A stretch of DNA of 6,053 nt, taken from the NCBI GenBank assembly GCA_024642805.1, contig JAHEAK010000340.1:1-6053 (forward strand). The letters are read 5' to 3'. Position 1 is the first letter of the stretch; the number at the start of each line of letters is the position of its first letter. Positions 1 through 6,053 of this stretch are shown in pieces. The stretch is from Kofleriaceae bacterium (GTDB taxonomy: Bacteria > Myxococcota_A > Polyangia > Haliangiales > Haliangiaceae). Position numbers and translations under genes: made by a program. The notes below the pieces were generated by a model. It did no database searches. It saw only the letters and a list, made by a program, of their open reading frames with translations, and had not been told where the DNA came from.

Positions 1-271
1 CACTGACCTGCCAGAGAAGCTCAGCCGCGCCGACATCAACGCCGGCCTCAAGCCCATCGCTGGTCGCCTGCAGAGCTGCGGTAGTCGCAACGGCGTAACG
101 GGTGCCGTCACCTTCAAATTGCAAATCTCCGCACAGGGCAAGGTCGAAAGTAGCTCGACGAGCGAGGGCTCCGAGGCCTTCACCAGCTGCGCCACCAGCA
201 TGCTCGCCAAGGCTCGCTTCGGCGAAACCCGCGAGGGCACCACCCTTAGCTACCCCGTCATCTTCCGCTAG
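1..271 (+). CDS. C-terminal fragment of an AgmX/PglI-type (TonB-C-like) protein
   Basis: The open frame enters from the left edge (first full codon at base 2) and ends at TAG 269-271, giving 89 residues of a longer protein. The fragment has the plan of the AgmX/PglI C-terminal domain common in myxobacterial proteins: a helix (LSRADINAGLKPIAGRLQSC), a strand pair with a 'G-x-V-x-F-x-L-x-I-x-x-x-G-K-V' pattern (residues 34-48), a second helix containing Cys63, and a closing 'YPVIF' strand before the stop. Cys26 and Cys63 sit where this family has its paired cysteines, which I expect to form a disulfide in an envelope compartment. Such domains are found at the end of proteins linked to gliding motility or with GYF/zinc-ribbon or FHA modules, but the N-terminal part is outside the window, so the overall role cannot be stated. 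The family call rests on pattern recognition only. Confidence 0.7.
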   Translation, partial: TDLPEKLSRADINAGLKPIAGRLQSCGSRNGVTGAVTFKLQISAQGKVESSSTSEGSEAFTSCATSMLAKARFGETREGTTLSYPVIFR

Positions 272-312
272 CCATCCTCGAAGCGGCACGGGCCGCGCCG
301 AAGCTCTTCTGA

Positions 313-335
313 GTGAGCCTCATCGAGAGGCTCGC
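313..335 (+). terminator. Strong hairpin between the AgmX-like gene and the molybdoenzyme operon
   Basis: GAGCCTC (315-321) and GAGGCTC (327-333) are perfect reverse complements around a five-base loop ATCGA. The stem extends by one G-U pair (314/334) and one G-C pair (313/335), giving nine base pairs. It lies 41 bases after the upstream stop and 58 bases before the next start. No run of T follows, so a classical intrinsic terminator is not shown. It may end the upstream transcript as a U-tract-less terminator, protect a 3' end, or act in the leader of the operon. The structure is seen; its function is inferred. Confidence 0.4.
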
Positions 336-384
336 ACCGCAAGAAGTCGGCTTCCCCTTGCCCTGGGCCCGGCCAGCGCGCAAT

Positions 385-390
385 AAGGTG
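385..390 (+). promoter_or_regulatory. Shine-Dalgarno of the small subunit gene
   Basis: AAGGTG precedes ATG 394 by three bases (five bases from its AAGG core). It supports ATG 394 over the in-frame GTG at 313, which lies inside the hairpin stem and would add 27 residues with no family similarity. Confidence 0.65.
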
Positions 391-393
391 CGC

Positions 394-879
394 ATGTCGG
401 ATGCGCTGCTTTTGAGCATGAAGGTCAACGGCGAGGAGGTCGAAGTCGCCGCGCCCGCACACTTCACCCTGCTCGAAGTGCTGCGCTACAAGCTCGACCT
501 CATCGGCTCCAAACAAGGTTGCGACAAGGGCGATTGCGGGGCGTGCACGGTGCAGCTCGACGGCGTCGCCAGGCTCTCGTGCCTCACCCTGGCGGTCCAG
601 GCCAACGGCCGCGAGGTGCGCACCGTCGAGGGCATGACCGGCGCGCACTTGCACCCCTTGCAAGACTGCATGGACAAGAGCGTGGCCGCGCAGTGCGGCT
701 TTTGCACGCCAGGCATCTTGATGGCCGCCGAGGCCTTCTTGACCAAGATGGGTCGGGTGGTCACGCGCGGCGAAGTGGCCGAAGCCATGGCCAGCAATCT
801 GTGTCGATGCACTGGCTACACCAAGATCGTCGACGCCATCGTCGATGCCAGCGCCATCATGGCGGAGGGCAAGAACTAA
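394..879 (+). CDS. hcrC: 4-hydroxybenzoyl-CoA reductase-like small (gamma) subunit, two [2Fe-2S] clusters
   Basis: This 161-residue protein is the electron-transfer subunit of a heterotrimeric molybdenum hydroxylase; HcrC-type subunits are about this length. The N-terminal plant-ferredoxin-like fold (about 1-77) carries the first cluster motif C-x4-C-x2-C-x11-C (Cys43, 48, 51, 63, with GDCGACT). The C-terminal four-helix domain (about 80-161) carries the second cluster motif: C-G-F-C (Cys101, 104) and C-R-C-T-G-Y (Cys137, 139). All eight ligands are present. It would pass electrons between the FAD/[4Fe-4S] subunit and the Mo site. ATG 394 is chosen because of the Shine-Dalgarno and the normal family length; ATG 418 is a less likely alternative. 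The stop overlaps the next start by one base (TAATG), indicating translational coupling. The family assignment is very secure. The HcrC rather than another small-subunit label depends on the neighbouring medium subunit. Confidence 0.9.
   Translation: MSDALLLSMKVNGEEVEVAAPAHFTLLEVLRYKLDLIGSKQGCDKGDCGACTVQLDGVARLSCLTLAVQANGREVRTVEGMTGAHLHPLQDCMDKSVAAQCGFCTPGILMAAEAFLTKMGRVVTRGEVAEAMASNLCRCTGYTKIVDAIVDASAIMAEGKN
864..869 (+). promoter_or_regulatory. Shine-Dalgarno of the large subunit gene
   Basis: GGAGGG lies nine bases before ATG 879, inside the last codons of the small subunit gene. Together with the TAATG overlap it fixes the start, although the same frame stays open upstream to 519. Confidence 0.7.
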
Positions 880-3272
880 TGGCTGGGGATTTCACCAAGG
901 AGCGCGGCGGTCGCATCGAGGGTGAAGAGGTGCAGGCCTGGCAGATCGGCAAAGCGCACCGCAAGATCGACGCCGTCGATCGCATGCGCGGCCTCTTGCG
1001 CTACACCGACGACCTCAAGCTGCCCGGCATGCTTCACTGCAAGATCGTGCGCAGCCCGTATGCCCACGCCAAGATCCTGTCCATCGATAGCGCCTCGGTG
1101 CTGGCCATGCCAGGCGTGCACGGCGTCGTCACCGGCAAGGACTTTCCGACCCCCTACGGCGTCATTCCCTGGACCCCGGATGAAAACGCGCTGGCCGTCG
1201 ACAAGGCCCTGCATGTGGGCGACGGCGTGGCTGCCATTGCCGCCATCGATGAAGACACTGCCAATGCCGCGGCGCGTGCGCTCAAAATCGAGTGGGAAGT
1301 CTTGCCCGCGCACTTCGATCCCGCCGAGTCGCTGGCCTCGGCCGATCAGATAAATCCCTACTCGCGCACCGGCAACCTCAGCAAGAAGGTCATGCTCGAG
1401 TTCGGCGAGGTCGAAAATCAGCTGGCCAGCTCGAGCTGCGTCATCGAGGGCGACTACTTCTTCGAAGGATCGACCCACGGCGCCATCGAGCCGCATTGCG
1501 CGGTGGCCAACGTCGAGCCAAACGGCGTCTTGACGGTGTGGTCGGCGACCCAGGTCTCGCACTACCTGCACCGCGAGCTGGCCAAGGTCCTCGACCTGCC
1601 AGGCAATCGCATTCGCGTCATTCAGCCGCCGCTCGGCGGTGCCTTTGGCGGCAAGTCCGAGCCCTTCGATCTGGAGTTTTGCGTGGCCAAGCTGGCCTTG
1701 CAGACCGGTCGCCCGGTCAAGTGCCTGTACACCCGCGAGGAGGTCTTCTACAGCCATCGCGGCCGCCACCCCATGCAGATGCACTACCGCACGGGCTTTG
1801 ACAAAGACGGAAAAATTCTGGCGGTCGATGCCAAGACTCTCATCGATGGCGGCGCGTATTCTAGCTTCGGCCTGGTCACCACCTACTACTCGGGGCAGCT
1901 GCTGTGCGCGCCCTACGCCTTTGGCTCGTATCGTTTTGACTCTAAGCGGGTGGTCACCAACAAGCCAGCCTGCGGTCCCAAGCGCGGCCACGGCTCGGTG
2001 CAGCCCCGCTTTGCTATCGAGTGTCAGCTCGACAAAGGCGCCGCCGCCCTCGGCATCGATCCCATCGAGCTGCGCCGTCGCAACTTCATCGGTCACGACA
2101 CCAAGACCATCAATGAGTTTCAGATCGGCTCGAACGGCTTCATGGAGTGTCTGGAGCGTGTCGAGGCCTCCTCGCAGTGGAAAGAGCGCTACGGCAAGAT
2201 GAGCTACGGGCGCGGCCTGGGCGTGGCCGGCTCGACCTATATCTCCGGAACCAACTACTGCATCTACCCCAACGACATGCCGCAGGCCGCGGTGCAGGTC
2301 AGTCTGGATCGCAGCGGCCGCGCGCGGGTCTTCTCTGGTGCCAACGACATCGGTCAGGGCTCTAGCACCATGCTGGCGGTTATCGTCAGCGAAGAGCTCG
2401 GCCTCGAGCTCGCCGACATCCGCGTGGTCAGCGCTGACTCCGATCTCTGTCCCGTCGACCTTGGCGCCTACAGTTCGCGCATCACCCTCATGGTCGGCAA
2501 CGCCTGCGTGCAGGCCGCCAGCCGGCTGCGCAAACAGGTCGTGGCCCATGTGGCGAGCAAGTGGCAGATTCCAGCCAAGCGCGTCAACCTGGTGCGCGGT
2601 CAGGCGGTCGACATCGAAAACCCCGAGACCTGCATGTCGCTGGCCGAAGCCTTCGCTCTGGCCGAAGCCGAGGACGGCATGCTCAGCGCGGTCGGCAACT
2701 ACAACACACCTCGCGACCGCCACGGCGAGTATCGCGGCGGCACCATCGGTGCCTCGCCAGCCTACAGCTTCACGGCCCACGTCGCCGAAGTCGATGTCGA
2801 TGTCGACACCGGTGTAGTGCAGGTGATCAAGGTCTGGGTCGCCCACGATTGCGGTCGCGCTCTCAGCCCCAAGATCGTCGAAGGCCAGATGGAAGGCTCG
2901 GTGTACATGGGCTTTGGTGAGGCGCTCATGGAGCAGCACGTGGTCGACTACAACAAGGGCGGCGTGCACACCGGTCCCTCGCTCCTCGACTACCGCATGC
3001 CCACCTTCCTCGACACCCCCGACATCGAGAGCCTCATCGTCGAAGAGGCTGACGATCAGGGTCCCTACGGCGCCAAGGAAGCCGGCGAAGGTCCGCTGCA
3101 TCCGATCATTCCCGCCATCAGCAACGCCATCTTCGACGCCGTCGGCGTGCGCATGGACAAGACGCCATTCAGCCCGCCGCGGGTGTTGGCCGCCATCGAA
3201 GCGCGCCGAGCCCAGGAGGCCAGCGGCGAGCTGGCGCCGCACAAAGCCGCGCTGCGAGAGGAGCGCCGCTAA
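879..3272 (+). CDS. hcrA: 4-hydroxybenzoyl-CoA reductase-like large (alpha) subunit, molybdopterin-binding
   Basis: This 797-residue protein is the catalytic Mo-cofactor subunit of the xanthine oxidase family. The N-terminal 'hammerhead' domain (about 25-145) begins with IGKAHRKIDAVDRMRG and includes RYTDDL and RSPYAHAKI. The Mo-binding domain follows. Visible motifs are the IEPHCAVA block (Glu204), the dinucleotide loop PPLGGAFGGKSE (250-261), ACGPKRGHGS (364-373), GANDIGQGSSTM (487-498), YSSRITLMVGNA (531-542) and GPYGAKEAGEG (728-738). Glu737 of that last motif is in the place of the family's catalytic base. The RGHG, DIGQGSS and SSRxTxMVGNA blocks resemble HcrA of 4-hydroxybenzoyl-CoA reductase more than xanthine dehydrogenase. 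There is no signal peptide, so it should be cytoplasmic. It is slightly longer than HcrA (about 770), mainly through a charged C-terminal tail (about 772-797). It overlaps both neighbours by one base. The Mo-hydroxylase family call is near certain; the substrate (4-hydroxybenzoyl-CoA or another aryl-CoA) is inferred. Confidence 0.85.
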   Translation: MAGDFTKERGGRIEGEEVQAWQIGKAHRKIDAVDRMRGLLRYTDDLKLPGMLHCKIVRSPYAHAKILSIDSASVLAMPGVHGVVTGKDFPTPYGVIPWTPDENALAVDKALHVGDGVAAIAAIDEDTANAAARALKIEWEVLPAHFDPAESLASADQINPYSRTGNLSKKVMLEFGEVENQLASSSCVIEGDYFFEGSTHGAIEPHCAVANVEPNGVLTVWSATQVSHYLHRELAKVLDLPGNRIRVIQPPLGGAFGGKSEPFDLEFCVAKLALQTGRPVKCLYTREEVFYSHRGRHPMQMHYRTGFDKDGKILAVDAKTLIDGGAYSSFGLVTTYYSGQLLCAPYAFGSYRFDSKRVVTNKPACGPKRGHGSVQPRFAIECQLDKGAAALGIDPIELRRRNFIGHDTKTINEFQIGSNGFMECLERVEASSQWKERYGKMSYGRGLGVAGSTYISGTNYCIYPNDMPQAAVQVSLDRSGRARVFSGANDIGQGSSTMLAVIVSEELGLELADIRVVSADSDLCPVDLGAYSSRITLMVGNACVQAASRLRKQVVAHVASKWQIPAKRVNLVRGQAVDIENPETCMSLAEAFALAEAEDGMLSAVGNYNTPRDRHGEYRGGTIGASPAYSFTAHVAEVDVDVDTGVVQVIKVWVAHDCGRALSPKIVEGQMEGSVYMGFGEALMEQHVVDYNKGGVHTGPSLLDYRMPTFLDTPDIESLIVEEADDQGPYGAKEAGEGPLHPIIPAISNAIFDAVGVRMDKTPFSPPRVLAAIEARRAQEASGELAPHKAALREERR
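3257..3263 (+). promoter_or_regulatory. Shine-Dalgarno of the medium subunit gene
   Basis: AGAGGAG lies eight bases before ATG 3272 within the end of the large subunit gene. It supports coupled re-initiation at the TAATG overlap. Confidence 0.7.
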
Positions 3273-4261
3273 TGTTGCGACTACCTGTATTTGGCAGCAA
3301 ATCGCCAACCAGCATCGAGGAGTTGGTGATGGCCATTGCCGAGCCGGGTGCGCGCATCGTCGCGGGCGGCACGGATCTTTTGCCCAACCTCAAGCACAAG
3401 CTGCACGCGCCCACCACCCTGGTCAGCCTGGATCGCGTCGCCGAGCTGCAGCGCATCACCTGGGATCGCGAGGCAGGCCTCTTGCGCATCGGCGCGGGCG
3501 TTACCCTGACCCAGCTCGCCGAAGACGCCGAGGTGTCTAAGAACTTTTCTAGTTTGAGCAAAGCCGCCGGCCTGGTCGCCTCGCCGCTGATTCGCAACAT
3601 GGCCACCATCGGCGGCAACGTCAATCTCGACACTCGCTGCCGCTACGTCAACCAGAGCGAGTTCTGGCGATCGGCCATTGGCGGCTGCCTCAAGTCCGAG
3701 GGCGATGTCTGCCACGTGGTGCCCAAGGGCCGCAGCTGCGTCGCGGCCATGTCCAGCGACTGCGTGCCCGTGCTCATCTCGCTGGGCGCGCACCTGGTGC
3801 AAGTCGGCCCCGAGGGCCGCCGCGAAGTCGCAATGGCCGACTACTATCACAGCGACGGCATCGCTCACACCCACTGCCAGCCGGGTGAGTTCACCGCCGA
3901 GATTTGCGTGCCCATCGCCAAGACGCCCGCGCGCGCCGCCTACGGCAAGTGGACCGTGCGCAAGAGCATCGACTTCCCGCTCATCAGCGTGGCCATGCAC
4001 TTCGCGCTCGATCGCGATGCCGCCGATGCCACCATCACCGAGGCGCGCATCTGCCTGGGGGTTCTGGCTGCCAGGCCCAAGCTCCTCAAGGTCGATGCCC
4101 TGGTCGGCCTGCGCCTAAACGATCCGACCACCGCCGAGCTGGTCGGCGAGCTGTGCTTCAAGCAAGGCAAGCCCCTCGACAACGTCCCCTACGAAGCCGA
4201 GTACCGCCGCAAGATGCTGCGCGTCTTCGCCAGCCGGGCGCTGCGCGACTTGCTTGCTTGA
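3272..4261 (+). CDS. hcrB: 4-hydroxybenzoyl-CoA reductase-like medium (beta) subunit, FAD plus extra [4Fe-4S] cluster
   Basis: This 329-residue protein is the flavin subunit of the operon's molybdoenzyme; HcrB is about 324 residues. The N-terminal FAD-binding domain (about 1-215) shows the two flavin signatures, VAGGTDLLP (30-38) and ATIGGNVNLDT (111-121). The C-terminal CO-dehydrogenase flavoprotein-type domain covers about 220-325. After the second FAD motif comes an insertion with Cys123, Cys139, Cys147 and Cys156 (C-x15-C-x7-C-x8-C). This is the spacing of the ligands of the additional [4Fe-4S] cluster that separates 4-hydroxybenzoyl-CoA reductase from ordinary xanthine dehydrogenases and CO dehydrogenases, which lack the insertion. 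In the known enzyme this cluster takes electrons from a low-potential ferredoxin toward the Mo site, so the enzyme works as a reductase. A further Cys164 lies just beyond the loop. The start is set by the TAATG overlap and its Shine-Dalgarno. This subunit is the main basis for naming the operon. Confidence 0.85.
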   Translation: MLRLPVFGSKSPTSIEELVMAIAEPGARIVAGGTDLLPNLKHKLHAPTTLVSLDRVAELQRITWDREAGLLRIGAGVTLTQLAEDAEVSKNFSSLSKAAGLVASPLIRNMATIGGNVNLDTRCRYVNQSEFWRSAIGGCLKSEGDVCHVVPKGRSCVAAMSSDCVPVLISLGAHLVQVGPEGRREVAMADYYHSDGIAHTHCQPGEFTAEICVPIAKTPARAAYGKWTVRKSIDFPLISVAMHFALDRDAADATITEARICLGVLAARPKLLKVDALVGLRLNDPTTAELVGELCFKQGKPLDNVPYEAEYRRKMLRVFASRALRDLLA

Positions 4262-4285
4262 CAGGGCAGGGCTGGCACGACTCGC

Positions 4286-4306
4286 TGGCCCCTGGCCGAT
4301 GGCCCC
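4286..4306 (+). repeat. Three imperfect 7-bp direct repeats before msrA
   Basis: TGGCCCC, TGGCCGA and TGGCCCC run head to tail in the 66-bp gap between the medium subunit gene and msrA. Copies one and three are identical. The repeat may be chance in GC-rich spacer sequence; no role is shown. Confidence 0.3.
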
Positions 4307-4327
4307 GATGCCGGCTAGCATGTAGCC

Positions 4328-4960
<633 letters not shown>

Positions 4961-4961
4961 A

Positions 4962-5429
4962 CTACGCGGCTAGCTCGACCAACTCTGGCTTCACGATGGC
5001 GATGAGGTCACTGACCTTGATCTTGACCAGATAGCCGCGCCGACCGCCGTTGATGTAAATCGAGTCGAGCGCGGCGATGCTCTCTTGCATGTAGATGGGC
5101 ATCGCCGTGCGCGTGCCAAAGGGCGAGGTGCCACCGACCTGATAGCCAGAGTGCTTTTGCGCCGCAGCCGGCGTGCAAGGCGCGATGCTCTTGACCTTGC
5201 GATGGCGGGCAAGCGCCTTAGTGGAGACGCTCATATCGCCGTGCATGAGCACCACCATGGGCTTCTTGTTCTCGTCCTCGAAGATGAGGGTCTTGATGAC
5301 TTCGTGCTCCGGGACGCCCAGTGCCTCGGAGGAGGCGCGGGTGCCGCCCTTCTCGACGTATTTGTACTCGTGGACTTCAAAGGGGCACTTGTGCTCTTCG
5401 AGCATGCGGATGGCGGCAGTTTTGGCCAT
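4962..5429 (-). CDS. ybaK: YbaK/EbsC-family Cys-tRNA(Pro) deacylase
   Basis: This 155-residue protein belongs to the YbaK/ProX editing-domain family; E. coli YbaK has 159 residues. YbaK proteins hydrolyse Cys-tRNA(Pro) made when prolyl-tRNA synthetase mischarges cysteine, acting in trans in the cytoplasm. Visible family features are Lys46 in VIKTLIF, at the position of the essential lysine of YbaK, the GYQVGGTSPFG loop (95-105), and IYINGGRRGYLV (124-135) closing the active site. The match to YbaK rather than to ProXp-ala or the INS domain of ProRS rests on the GGxSPFG and NGGRRG motifs. The ATG at 5429-5427 follows the stop of the upstream - strand gene by 13 bases, with no clear Shine-Dalgarno, so the two are likely co-transcribed. 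Its stop is separated from the msrA stop by a single base. Confidence 0.92.
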   Translation of the reverse strand: MAKTAAIRMLEEHKCPFEVHEYKYVEKGGTRASSEALGVPEHEVIKTLIFEDENKKPMVVLMHGDMSVSTKALARHRKVKSIAPCTPAAAQKHSGYQVGGTSPFGTRTAMPIYMQESIAALDSIYINGGRRGYLVKIKVSDLIAIVKPELVELAA

Positions 5430-5442
5430 GGGTCGATGCTAT

Positions 5443-6053
5443 CTATTCACAGCGAAGTGGTCGTGTGCCCGTGAAAGCAATGCGCGGCTTCTTCGGGTCA
5501 AAGAGGCTGGTATCAGCGGGGTCGATGCGGCCACCGCGCTTGCGCAAGGCCTCGGCCATGGCATCGCGGATGAGGGTGCCGTCGCTCATGTCGATGCGCA
5601 TCTCTTCGGCAGAGAAGAGCCCATCTCCGCCCGAAGCCAGAAAATCAGAGGTGGCAACGATTAAGGGATGGCGGGGCAATATGTCGCGCCCGCGAGCATC
5701 CTTGAGAAGTACTCGCAGTTTGTGCTCCACGCACTTGGCCTCGGCCCGAACGCCGGCGATGCTCAAGATGCCGCCATCGCTCTGCAGGTTGCTGGCGATG
5801 AGGGTGGCAAGTTGGTCGGCGCGCAGCTCGACCATGGCAAAGCGATTGTCGAAGGGCATGGCCTCGAAGAGCGAACCGTACTCGAGGGGGCCGGCGGGAA
5901 GATCCGCGCGCAGACTGCCGCCATTGGTGATGGCAACCTGGGCACTGGGCTTGGCTTCGAGCATGAGATCCGCGAAGAGATTGCCAAGCGCCGATCCGTC
6001 GGAGCGCGAGCGCACGACGGGGGCCAAGAGCTCCACACCCAGCGGCTGCGCGC
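5443..6053 (-). CDS. 5'-nucleotidase / metallophosphatase-type protein, C-terminal part (5' end outside window)
   Basis: The frame enters from the right edge and ends at TAG 5445-5443, giving about 203 residues. These cover most of a 5'-nucleotidase C-terminal domain (UshA/CpdB-like superfamily), the substrate-binding half of bifunctional metallophosphatase/5'-nucleotidase proteins. Markers in order are SALGNLFADL, ITNGGSLRADLPAG (the Asn/Arg nucleotide-binding loop, about 5931-5887), the MPFDNRF block, a glycine-rich GGILSIAG segment and SGGDG (5632-5621). These proteins hydrolyse nucleotides or related phosphoesters and are usually exported. The signal peptide and the N-terminal two-metal catalytic domain would lie beyond the window, so neither can be checked. 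A GTG at 6036 is not the start, because conserved sequence (QPLG) continues upstream. The gene precedes ybaK by 13 bases on the same strand. The domain call is firm; the substrate is unknown. Confidence 0.88.
   Translation of the reverse strand, partial: AQPLGVELLAPVVRSRSDGSALGNLFADLMLEAKPSAQVAITNGGSLRADLPAGPLEYGSLFEAMPFDNRFAMVELRADQLATLIASNLQSDGGILSIAGVRAEAKCVEHKLRVLLKDARGRDILPRHPLIVATSDFLASGGDGLFSAEEMRIDMSDGTLIRDAMAEALRKRGGRIDPADTSLFDPKKPRIAFTGTRPLRCE

Noticed and set aside
313..393. GTG 313 as the start of the small subunit gene
   Set aside because: It lies in a hairpin stem, adds 27 residues without family similarity, and ATG 394 has a proper Shine-Dalgarno and gives normal length.
272..393. 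Possible small gene or promoter in the 122-bp gap before the operon
   Set aside because: No plausible short coding frame was seen, and the best -35/-10 candidate (TTGCCC 358-363 with CAATAA 381-386) matches the consensus too poorly to call.
519..878. Upstream extension of the large subunit frame to 519
   Set aside because: The translation is arginine-rich out-of-frame sequence over the small subunit gene. The TAATG overlap and GGAGGG site fix the start at 879.
876..3308. An 810-codon open frame on the - strand opposite the whole large subunit gene
   Set aside because: It runs codon-on-codon antisense to a securely identified gene. In that phase it is closed only by sense TTA, CTA or TCA codons, which GC-rich genes rarely use, so such long antisense frames are expected. 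Its translation is low-complexity in character and shows no domain I recognise.
4258..4263. Perfect TTGACA that could be a -35 box for msrA
   Set aside because: It spans the end of the medium subunit gene and no acceptable -10 hexamer occurs 16-18 bases downstream; a chance match is likely.
5085..5664. Open frames on the + strand across ybaK and the 5'-nucleotidase-type gene
   Set aside because: They are shadows of two - strand genes with clear family motifs, and have no recognisable content.

Overview
The window reads as a high-GC bacterial chromosome segment with tightly packed genes. The partial gene at the left edge ends in a two-cysteine AgmX/PglI-like (TonB-C-like) domain. That domain is typical of Myxococcota and related former Deltaproteobacteria, so I infer such an organism. 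This is inference from one domain and base composition, not a phylogenetic placement.

Layout on the + strand: (1) the 3' end of an AgmX/PglI-type protein (1-271); (2) a 122-bp gap with a strong hairpin (313-335) and a Shine-Dalgarno; (3) a three-gene, translationally coupled operon (394-4261) encoding a complete molybdenum hydroxylase (xanthine oxidase family) in the order small [2Fe-2S] subunit, large Mo subunit, medium FAD subunit; (4) msrA, methionine sulfoxide reductase A (4328-4960). On the - strand, converging on msrA with one base between stop codons: the C-terminal part of a 5'-nucleotidase/metallophosphatase-type protein (6053-5443, running off the right edge), followed 13 nt later by ybaK, a Cys-tRNA(Pro) deacylase-family gene (5429-4962).

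The central result is the identity of the molybdoenzyme. Its FAD subunit carries an insertion with four cysteines spaced C-x15-C-x7-C-x8-C (Cys123, 139, 147, 156). This matches in spacing, and to within one residue in number, the extra [4Fe-4S] ligands of 4-hydroxybenzoyl-CoA reductase HcrB. The gene order equals hcrCAB/hbaBCD, and the large subunit has HcrA-like blocks throughout. The enzyme is therefore best described as 4-hydroxybenzoyl-CoA reductase-like: a low-potential member of the family that would reductively remove a phenolic hydroxyl from an aryl-CoA. The exact substrate is not proven. No CoA ligase, ferredoxin, benzoyl-CoA reductase or Mo-cofactor maturation gene lies in the window.

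The flanking genes are housekeeping or stress genes (protein repair, tRNA proofreading, nucleotide/phosphoester hydrolysis) with no evident link to the molybdoenzyme. I see no mobile element, CRISPR, tRNA or rRNA. I did not find a clearly undescribed system; the most interesting object is the HcrCAB-like enzyme in its apparently isolated setting.
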